Positions 40,081-46,996 of a stretch of 56,000 bases of DNA are shown here, piece after piece. Numbering within the stretch: the stretch's first letter is position 1; each line of letters starts with the position of its first letter. Source of the DNA: an uncultured Pelagibacteraceae bacterium (lineage in GTDB: Bacteria > Pseudomonadota > Alphaproteobacteria > Pelagibacterales > Pelagibacteraceae); assembly GCA_902566755.1 (NCBI GenBank), contig CACFJR010000001.1:1-56000 (forward strand). Direction: 5' to 3'. The translations under genes were made by a program, and so were the position numbers. The notes beneath the pieces were generated by a model, which ran no database searches, was not told the origin of the DNA, and saw nothing but the letters and a program-made list of their open reading frames with translations.

Positions 40081-40911
40081 ATGAAAATTGTATACCAAGG
40101 TTCACCAGGAGCATATTCCCACTTAGCGGCAAAAAAAATATACCCCGATTATGAACCTATTTCGCAAAATACTTTTGAAGAATGCTTTAATCTTTGCTTA
40201 AAAAATGAGAGTTATAGAACTATTATTCCTGTAGAAAACTCAATAGCGGGAAGAGTTGCAGATATACAATATTTAATTAACAAATATAAACTTCAAATTT
40301 ATGCAGAACATTTTCAACCAATCACCCATAATTTAATGATATTGCCTAGTTCAAGTATGAAAAATATATCTTCAGTGAGATCGCATACCCAAGCTATTTC
40401 ACAATGTCAAAAAATTATAATAGAAAACAAGCTTGAGCCTATAATTGCAGCAGATACTGCAGGTAGTGCAAAATATATTAGTGATAACAAAATTAAAAAT
40501 GAAGCTGCAATAGCATCTGAGCTAGCTGCTGAAATTTACAATCTGAAAATAGTAAAAAAGAATATTGAGGACAATAAAGGCAATGTGACGAGGTTTTTAA
40601 TTATGGGCAGCAAAGCATCCCATCCAGAATTTGAGAAAAAAAATTATATTACAAGTTGTATTTTTAAAGTAAAAAATAAACCTGCCGCTCTCTACAAATG
40701 TTTAGGCGGCTTCGCCACCAACAATGTTAATTTAAGTAAATTAGAAAGTTTCTCTGATCAAAACAGTTTTGAACAATATTTATTTATATGCGATATTTAT
40801 GGACATATTGAAGATCCCAAAATCCAAAAATCTTTAGAAGAACTGGGTTTCCATACTGTTAGTTTAGATATTCTAGGAGTTTACGAAGCAAGCGAATATA
40901 GAAAAATCTAA
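40081..40911 (+). CDS. pheA: Prephenate dehydratase
   Basis: Converts prephenate to phenylpyruvate in phenylalanine synthesis. The 276-residue monofunctional enzyme has YQGSPGAYSHLAAKK, IPVENSIAGRV, the catalytic NVTRFLIMG with the Thr-Arg-Phe triplet, and a C-terminal ACT domain (KPAALYKCLGGFATNNVNLS followed by KLES) that senses phenylalanine in the family. No chorismate mutase domain is fused. It follows kdsB closely; a strong promoter for the SRP RNA starts soon after its stop. Confidence 0.95.
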   Translation: MKIVYQGSPGAYSHLAAKKIYPDYEPISQNTFEECFNLCLKNESYRTIIPVENSIAGRVADIQYLINKYKLQIYAEHFQPITHNLMILPSSSMKNISSVRSHTQAISQCQKIIIENKLEPIIAADTAGSAKYISDNKIKNEAAIASELAAEIYNLKIVKKNIEDNKGNVTRFLIMGSKASHPEFEKKNYITSCIFKVKNKPAALYKCLGGFATNNVNLSKLESFSDQNSFEQYLFICDIYGHIEDPKIQKSLEELGFHTVSLDILGVYEASEYRKI

Positions 40912-40928
40912 AAATTTACAAAGTTTTA

Positions 40929-40958
40929 TTGTAGACTAGAAAATATAACTGTTATAAT
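40929..40958 (+). promoter_or_regulatory. Promoter of the SRP RNA
   Basis: TTGTAG (40929-40934) and a perfect TATAAT (40953-40958) are spaced by 18 bases. The predicted transcription start, 5-7 bases after the -10 box, coincides with the first G of the SRP RNA stem at 40963, which makes this the best-supported promoter in the window. Confidence 0.6.
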
Positions 40959-40962
40959 AACT

Positions 40963-41049
40963 GGGGGCCAATCAGGTGGTGGTACCACGAATCCCCCAGG
41001 CTTGAAAAAGAGCAAGGGTAATGAGTATTTTCCAGGTTGATTGGTCTCC
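40963..41049 (+). ncRNA. ffs: Signal recognition particle RNA (4.5S-type)
   Basis: About 87 bases forming one long hairpin: GGGGGCCAATCA at the 5' end pairs with TGATTGGTCTCC at the 3' end. The Ffh-binding domain is recognisable, with CAGG opposite AGCA in the symmetric loop and a CTT-GAAA-AAG tip, a GNRA tetraloop of GAAA rather than the usual GGAA. Location directly upstream of dnaX is standard in Alphaproteobacteria. Only 9 bases separate it from the dnaX ATG. Confidence 0.92.
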
Positions 41050-41058
41050 TAAAAAAAA

Positions 41059-42687
41059 ATGATTAGTAATTCAAAAGTTTTAGCACTGAAATACAGACCG
41101 CAAGTCTTTAAAGATTTAATAGGTCAGAACATCATTGTAGAAACAATTGAAAAGTCCATTTCTCAAAATAAAATTCCCAATGCTTTTTTATTTACAGGAA
41201 TTAGGGGTGTTGGGAAAACGACAATTGCAAGAATTTTAGCGAAATCTTTAAATTGTGGAAATTCTGAAAAAAATAATTGTTTAAAAAATAAGTGTAAAAA
41301 TTGTGATGAAATATCAGAGTCTAGACACATCGATGTTCTAGAAATGGATGCGGCAAGCAAAACTGGTGTTGATGATGTTAGGGACTTAATAGAATTTTCA
41401 AGATATGGACCAACATCTTCAAAATTTAAAATTTTTATAATTGATGAAGTTCATATGTTAAGTAAGCAAGCTTTCAATGCCTTACTAAAAACTCTAGAGG
41501 AACCACCTGCATATTTAAAGTTTATTTTTGCGACAACTGAGGTTAACAAAATCCCAGTGACAGTCTTATCAAGATGTCAAAGATTTGATTTATCAAGAAT
41601 AAAGTCTGAGGAATTAAGTAAATTTTTATCAAAAGTTGCCGGAATGGAGAAAATAGATATCAATCAAGATGTTATAAACCTAATCTCAAAAATTTCAGAG
41701 GGATCAGTTAGAGATGCATTATCATTACTAGATAGAATATCACTAACCAATGATGAAAGCCAAAAAGGGACTATAAGCTTAGAAAGCGCAAGGGAAATAT
41801 TTGGATATTTTGATAAAGAGTTTACTATAAACCTAATAGAGAAAATATTTGATGGAGATGAAGACAAAACTCTAGATCTATACAGACAGATTTATCAAAA
41901 AGGAATAGAACCAAAAATTTTTTTAAATGGTTTTTTGGAGATCATCTATTATTTAAAAAATTTTAAAAATTTAGAAAGAGCAAGTTTTTCTACCGATTTA
42001 ACTGAAAATAATTTTACAAAAATCAAAGAAATGTCTGAGAAATTAGATGCTCATACACTACTTCTTTTCTGGCAATTTACTATAGAGACAATGGATGAAG
42101 TTAATATTGTAAATGACCCAAACTTATCTGTAGAGATGTTTTTGATACGCTTGCTTTATTTAAAAGGTAATCAAACTAAAACTGATAATCTATCACCAAA
42201 TCAAAACAATAAAATTGACAACAATTTTGAGAAAAAGAAAATAGCTATAAACCAACTAAAATCTTCTTCTCAAGAAAAACAAAAAAAGATTTTAGAAGAA
42301 AATAAATCTATGAATAATTTAGAAATTAAATCATTCAATGACCTAGTTAATATTTGCAATTCAAAAAAAGAATTAGAATTAAAATATGAGTTAGAAACTA
42401 ATGTAAATTTAATAAACTTTAAAAATGGTTATATTGAAATTTCTTTTAATGAAAATCTTAAAAAAGATTTTGTTAAAATATTATCATCCAAGCTTTATGA
42501 GTGGACTAATACCAGATGGATAATTTCTCTTTCACAAAATAAAGGACAAGAAACGATTAAAAAAACTTCAGAAGGGGAAAAGAAAAATAATTTAAAAGAT
42601 TTTGAACGAACAGATATATTCAATAATATTAAAAACTCATTTCCTGACGCTGAATTGATAGATGTTAAAGATAATAAGGATGACTGA
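41059..42687 (+). CDS. dnaX: DNA polymerase III subunits gamma and tau
   Basis: Clamp-loader ATPase of the replisome. The 542-residue protein has Walker A GIRGVGKTT at 47-55, zinc-binding cysteines around residues 66-82 (CxxxxCxxC type), Walker B FIIDEVHML with DEVH at 129-132, and a sensor 1 ATTE. Domain III ends near residue 365 and is followed by a low-complexity linker and a tau-like C-terminus. An in-frame A AAA AAG at codons 408-410 could give a shortened product. No Shine-Dalgarno is seen before the ATG; only nine bases follow the SRP RNA. Ends with an 8-base overlap into ybaB. Confidence 0.95.
   Translation: MISNSKVLALKYRPQVFKDLIGQNIIVETIEKSISQNKIPNAFLFTGIRGVGKTTIARILAKSLNCGNSEKNNCLKNKCKNCDEISESRHIDVLEMDAASKTGVDDVRDLIEFSRYGPTSSKFKIFIIDEVHMLSKQAFNALLKTLEEPPAYLKFIFATTEVNKIPVTVLSRCQRFDLSRIKSEELSKFLSKVAGMEKIDINQDVINLISKISEGSVRDALSLLDRISLTNDESQKGTISLESAREIFGYFDKEFTINLIEKIFDGDEDKTLDLYRQIYQKGIEPKIFLNGFLEIIYYLKNFKNLERASFSTDLTENNFTKIKEMSEKLDAHTLLLFWQFTIETMDEVNIVNDPNLSVEMFLIRLLYLKGNQTKTDNLSPNQNNKIDNNFEKKKIAINQLKSSSQEKQKKILEENKSMNNLEIKSFNDLVNICNSKKELELKYELETNVNLINFKNGYIEISFNENLKKDFVKILSSKLYEWTNTRWIISLSQNKGQETIKKTSEGEKKNNLKDFERTDIFNNIKNSFPDAELIDVKDNKDD
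42282..42288 (+). other. Candidate -1 frameshift slippery heptamer in dnaX
   Basis: The dnaX frame reads CAA AAA AAG at 42280-42288, giving A AAA AAG in exactly the phase needed for tandem -1 slippage, the same heptamer as in E. coli dnaX. After slippage the frame runs GAT TTT AGA AGA AAA TAA and stops at 42305, giving a 415-residue gamma-like product. No strong downstream stem or upstream Shine-Dalgarno is evident, so efficiency is uncertain. Confidence 0.45.
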
Positions 42688-42997
42688 TTTCAATAAAATT
42701 TTAGATAAGGCAAAAGAAATAGAAGAAAAGATAAAGGATAGTCAGGAAAAAATTAAACAAATAAAAGCGGAAGGTTCATCTGGTGGTGGTTTAGTCAAAG
42801 TTATATTGAACGGTAATAGTGAAATAGAAAAAATAGATATTTCTGAAAAAATCTTTTCTGAGGATAAGACTATGTTAGAAGATTTAATTGTGGCTGCTCA
42901 TAATGAAGCAAAAAAAAATTTAAAAACTAAAACTACTGAAGAAATAACAAAAGCTACTGGTAATTTTGGCATTCCAGGCTTTAAGTGGCCTTTCTGA
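42680..42997 (+). CDS. YbaB/EbfC nucleoid-associated protein
   Basis: A small dimeric DNA-binding protein of the YbaB family, usually encoded between dnaX and recR as here. From the ATG at 42680 it has 105 residues: an N-terminal coiled helix (MTDFNKILDKAKEIEEKIKD), a central VKVILNGNSEIEKIDISEK sheet, and a C-terminal helix. An ATG at 42662 inside dnaX is also in frame, but the later start matches the family N-terminus. The tail NFGIPGFKWPF is unusual but close to known Pro/Gly-rich ends. The 8-base overlap with dnaX suggests coupling. Confidence 0.9.
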   Translation: MTDFNKILDKAKEIEEKIKDSQEKIKQIKAEGSSGGGLVKVILNGNSEIEKIDISEKIFSEDKTMLEDLIVAAHNEAKKNLKTKTTEEITKATGNFGIPGFKWPF

Positions 42998-42999
42998 GC

Positions 43000-43602
43000 A
43001 TGAATAATCTCACTGAAATAGAGGAATTAATAAAAATAATTTCTAAACTTCCAGGACTTGGGCCAAAATCTGCAAAAAGAATAGTTTTAAAATTAATTAA
43101 TAATCGTGAGGAGCTAATAAAGCCAATGGCGAAAACATTGGCGGAGGTTTATAAAAACGTATCTCGTTGTAAAATTTGTGGGACCTTGAAAAGCAACTCT
43201 ATAGAATGCAGTTTCAGTGATTGTAACTTTATTAATAATAAATTTGATAAAATATGTGTTGTTGAAAATATTTCTGATCAATGGAGTATTGAAAGTTCAA
43301 ATATTTATAAGGGTTACTTCCACATTTTAGGGGGAACAATTTCTTCAGCGGGTCAAAATAAAGAGGATTTATTAGTCAGCTCTTTAGTGGAAAGGGTAAA
43401 AAAAGATAAAATTAAAGAGGTTATTTTAGCTACAAGCGCAACTGTGGAAGGTCAAACAACTGCATATTACATTCAAGACAGTTTAAAAAACCTAAATATT
43501 AAAATAACTAAGCTGGCACAAGGTTTACCTGTGGGTGGTGAAATAGAAAGTTTGGATGACGGCACCCTAAATTCTGCCTTCAAAAATAGGACAACTATCT
43601 AG
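43000..43602 (+). CDS. recR: Recombination protein RecR
   Basis: Acts with RecO and RecF in loading RecA at gaps. From the ATG at 43000 the protein has 200 residues: an N-terminal helix-hairpin-helix (KLPGLGPKSAKRIVL), a zinc-finger region with Cys57, Cys60, Cys70 and Cys75, a Toprim domain (ICVVENISD), and a C-terminal Walker-B-like segment (VGGEIESLDDGTL). The second cysteine pair is spaced by four residues instead of the usual two. It begins 2 bases after ybaB and overlaps convergent glcB by 8 bases. Confidence 0.94.
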   Translation: MNNLTEIEELIKIISKLPGLGPKSAKRIVLKLINNREELIKPMAKTLAEVYKNVSRCKICGTLKSNSIECSFSDCNFINNKFDKICVVENISDQWSIESSNIYKGYFHILGGTISSAGQNKEDLLVSSLVERVKKDKIKEVILATSATVEGQTTAYYIQDSLKNLNIKITKLAQGLPVGGEIESLDDGTLNSAFKNRTTI

Positions 43603-45769
43603 AGGGACTTAAATTTTTTTTTATAGATCTATTTAAGTGCAATAAGGGTTCTGTATAACCTGATGATTGGTCCTTACCTTTAAAAACTAAGTCACAAGCA
43701 GTTTTAAAAGCAATAGATTCATCAAAATTATCAGACATGTTTTTGTATTCAGGATCATTTTTGTTTTGATCATCTACGATTTTTGCCATCTTTTTTAATG
43801 TTTCTAATACCTGATTAGGAGTACATATATTATGGTGTAACCAGTTAGCAATATGCTGAGAAGAAATTCTTAAAGTTGCACGATCCTCCATGAGACCGAT
43901 ATTGTTTATGTCTGGAACTTTTGAACAACCTACACCACTATCTATCCATCTTACAACGTATCCCAATATCCCTTGGCAATTATTTTCAAGTTCAGTTTTA
44001 ATTTCATCCATTGACCAGTTTGGACCTCGAATAATTGGTAATTTCAAAAGATTGTCTAAGTCGAATTTTCTTTTATTAGATAGTTTTTTATGAACTTTGA
44101 AAACATTCACTTTGTGATAATGAGTTGCATGTAAAGTTGCTGCAGTAGGTGAAGGAGTCCAGGCACAATTCGCTCCAGAAGAAGGATGTCCAATTTTTTC
44201 GCTTAACATATCTGCCATTCTATCTGGTGCAGCCCACATTCCTTTTCCAATTTGTGCTTTACCAGAAAAACCACATTCTAATCCAACAACAACATTATTG
44301 TTCTCATATGCTTTTATCCAATCAGAATTTTTTATATCACCTTTTTTTATCACTGGACCCGACTCCATAGATGTATGTATCTCATCACCAGTTCGATCTA
44401 AAAACCCAGTATTAATAAAGACAACTCTTCTTTTTACATTTCTAATGCACTCTTTTAAATTAGCACTTGTTCGTCTTTCTTCATCCATTATTCCAATTTT
44501 GATTGTATTCTTTTTCATTTTTAAAACATTTTCAACGTGAGTAAAAATTTCATCGGCAAATGCGACTTCATCTGGTCCATGCATCTTTGGTTTAACAATA
44601 TAAATTGAATTTTTTCTTGAGTTCCCTTTTTTAATAAAATCATGCAAACACGCTGCAGAAATTATAAAGGCGTCCATAATACCTTCAGGAACTTCTGATT
44701 TATCTGATAATAAAATTGAAGGGTTTTTCATTAGGTGTCCGACATTCCTGTTTAATAAAAGAGCTCTTCCATGTAATTTAAATTTTTTTCCGTTTTGAGA
44801 AATGTAATTTCTATCTGAATTTAAAACTCTTTTATATTTTTTTCCTAGTTTTTCAAATTTGACCTGTAAATTTCCTTTCATTAAACCCAACCAGTTTCTA
44901 TAGCCCAGTACTTTGTCACTTGCATCTACTGCAGCAACACTGTCTTCATGATCTATGATTGTTGAGACAGCCGACTCTATTACTAGATCGCTAAGCCCAA
45001 TGGGATCGTTGTTTGCATGGAAAGCGTAAGGATTAATAATTAATTCTACATGAAGCCCATTATTAATAAGCAAAACACCTTTAAGACCTTTTTTATCTTG
45101 TCGATATCCTTTAAACTGCTTTTTATCTTTCAAAGATATGGTTTTTTTACCAATTTTTAAAATTAATTTATGTTTTACAATTTTTAATTCACTAAGTTTT
45201 TTCCATGAAGCATTTTTTAATGGAAAAATTTCATCTAAGAAATCTCTACAATAATCTATGACTTTTCCTCCACGGACAGGATTGTATCTGTTATCAAGTT
45301 TTTCAGAGCCGATTGCATCTGTTCCATATAAAGCATCATATAAACTTCCCCATCTCGCATTTGCTGCATTTAAAGCGTATCTAGCATTTGAAATTGGAAC
45401 AACTAATTGGGGACCTGGCGTTTTTGATATTTCTTCATCAACATTTTCTGTTTGGATTTTAAAGCTTTTTCCCTCTTTTTTTAGATAGTTAATAGAATAT
45501 AAAAATTTTTTATATGCTGCTAAATTGAACTCATAATCTTTGTTTTGTATATGCCAATCATCAATTTTTTTTTGAATACTTTCTCTTATATCAATTAACT
45601 TTTCATTTTTTGGTTTTAAAATATGTAAAGATTTTTCAAATCCATTCCAAAAATTTTTTGGCTTTATTTTTGTGCCCTTAAGGACCTCGTTGTTTACAAA
45701 CTTTAATAGCTCTTTTGATACATAAAGACTTCCAACATTTGTGTATTCTTTTAAATTTTTAGTTTTCAT
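43595..45769 (-). CDS. glcB: Malate synthase G
   Basis: Condenses glyoxylate with acetyl-CoA to malate. The 724-residue single-chain type G enzyme shows the family landmarks AVDASDKVLGYRNWLGLM, GRALLLNRNVGHLM, KIGIMDEERRTSANLKECI, FINTGFLDRTGDEIHTSMES, and GKGMWAAPDRMADM. In described SAR11 strains this gene is controlled by a glycine riboswitch. Here the 106-base spacer upstream (45770-45875) is almost purely A/T and shows no riboswitch core. It converges with recR. Confidence 0.96.
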   Translation of the reverse strand: MKTKNLKEYTNVGSLYVSKELLKFVNNEVLKGTKIKPKNFWNGFEKSLHILKPKNEKLIDIRESIQKKIDDWHIQNKDYEFNLAAYKKFLYSINYLKKEGKSFKIQTENVDEEISKTPGPQLVVPISNARYALNAANARWGSLYDALYGTDAIGSEKLDNRYNPVRGGKVIDYCRDFLDEIFPLKNASWKKLSELKIVKHKLILKIGKKTISLKDKKQFKGYRQDKKGLKGVLLINNGLHVELIINPYAFHANNDPIGLSDLVIESAVSTIIDHEDSVAAVDASDKVLGYRNWLGLMKGNLQVKFEKLGKKYKRVLNSDRNYISQNGKKFKLHGRALLLNRNVGHLMKNPSILLSDKSEVPEGIMDAFIISAACLHDFIKKGNSRKNSIYIVKPKMHGPDEVAFADEIFTHVENVLKMKKNTIKIGIMDEERRTSANLKECIRNVKRRVVFINTGFLDRTGDEIHTSMESGPVIKKGDIKNSDWIKAYENNNVVVGLECGFSGKAQIGKGMWAAPDRMADMLSEKIGHPSSGANCAWTPSPTAATLHATHYHKVNVFKVHKKLSNKRKFDLDNLLKLPIIRGPNWSMDEIKTELENNCQGILGYVVRWIDSGVGCSKVPDINNIGLMEDRATLRISSQHIANWLHHNICTPNQVLETLKKMAKIVDDQNKNDPEYKNMSDNFDESIAFKTACDLVFKGKDQSSGYTEPLLHLNRSIKKNLSPSR

Positions 45770-45875
45770 AGTTAAAAATTATCTTAGAAATTAATAAATT
45801 AACATATATAATAATTACACACTAATAAAAGTAATCATTTTATTGCCATTTTTAAATATTAGTGGATATTTAATT

Positions 45876-46976
45876 ATGAAAAATTATTTGAATTTTGAAA
45901 AAGATATAAAATCCCTGGAAAACGAGATTGAAAGACTTCAAGATCCATTTGCTAAAGATGGCATCACACAAGTTGAAACTGGAAAATTGGCAAAACTTCA
46001 GAATGATTTAAGTTTTAAACTCAATGAAATTTATTCAAACCTCGATCCATGGCAAACAACAATGGTCGCTCGTCATGAGGATCGCCCTAAATCAAAATTT
46101 TTTATTGATAATCTTTTTGAGGATTTCTTTCCAATTCATGGTGATAGGTTATTCGGGGAGGACAAATCTTTGATTTCTGGATTGGCGACTTTTCGAAATA
46201 AATCTGTAATGGTGATTGGACAAGAAAAAGGTGAGGATCTTGACACCAGAATTGAAAGAAATTTTGGAATGATGAAACCAGAGGGATATCGAAAATCAAT
46301 CAGACTAATGAAGTTAGCTGATAAATTTAACTTACCAATTATTTTATTTATAGATACTCCCGGCGCTTATCCTGGAGTTGGAGCAGAAGAGAGGGGTCAA
46401 GCTGAAGCAATAGCAAGATCAATAGAATGCTCAATGTCGATTGGCGTGCCTACAATTTCAATTATTATTGGTGAGGGAGGATCTGGTGGCGCAATAGCTT
46501 TAGCTTCCTCAAATAAAATTATAATGTTAGAAAATGCAATTTATTCAGTAATATCCCCAGAGGGATGTGCATCTATTTTATGGAGAGATCCAACAAAAAC
46601 TCTAGAAGCCGCAAAAGCAATGAAACTTACATCTAAAGATCTTTTAAATTTAAAAATTATTGATGAAATAATTCCAGAACCAACTGGAGGAGCTCACAGA
46701 GATAAAAACCTAATTTTAGAAAATGTAAAGATTTCTATTGATAAAAATTTAGATATGTTAAGCAATCTCTCTAAAGCTGAAATTATATCTCTTAAAAAAG
46801 AAAAATTTTTAGAAATCGGAAGGGATAGAGGTTTAACGGAGGGAGTTTCTATTTCTAATAGATTGCCAATTAATTTTACAAATATAAATAAATTTAAAAA
46901 AGTTTTATTTAAATACAAATATTTTTTTATAGGATCAATATTTATTTTAACAGCTTTACTTTTTCTCTTAAAATAA
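45876..46976 (+). CDS. accA: Acetyl-CoA carboxylase carboxyltransferase subunit alpha with C-terminal membrane helix
   Basis: Partner of AccD in malonyl-CoA synthesis. From the ATG at 45876 it has 366 residues; the in-frame TTG at 45843 is rejected because MKNYLNFEKDIKSLENEIER is the normal N-terminus. The carboxyltransferase core is intact (PEGYRKSIRLMKLADKF, IDTPGAYPGVGAEERGQAEA, IIGEGGSGGAIALA, SVISPEGCASILW). After the normal end near EKFLEIGR the protein continues about 45 residues, closing with a hydrophobic stretch (about 348-365) that looks like a membrane anchor. This tail is not part of standard AccA. Confidence 0.93.
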   Translation: MKNYLNFEKDIKSLENEIERLQDPFAKDGITQVETGKLAKLQNDLSFKLNEIYSNLDPWQTTMVARHEDRPKSKFFIDNLFEDFFPIHGDRLFGEDKSLISGLATFRNKSVMVIGQEKGEDLDTRIERNFGMMKPEGYRKSIRLMKLADKFNLPIILFIDTPGAYPGVGAEERGQAEAIARSIECSMSIGVPTISIIIGEGGSGGAIALASSNKIIMLENAIYSVISPEGCASILWRDPTKTLEAAKAMKLTSKDLLNLKIIDEIIPEPTGGAHRDKNLILENVKISIDKNLDMLSNLSKAEIISLKKEKFLEIGRDRGLTEGVSISNRLPINFTNINKFKKVLFKYKYFFIGSIFILTALLFLLK

Positions 46977-46996
46977 TACTGAAACTTGTTGGAATT

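Noticed and set aside
45843-45875. TTG start upstream of accA
   Set aside because: The extra 11 residues have no family support; the ATG at 45876 matches the usual AccA N-terminus.
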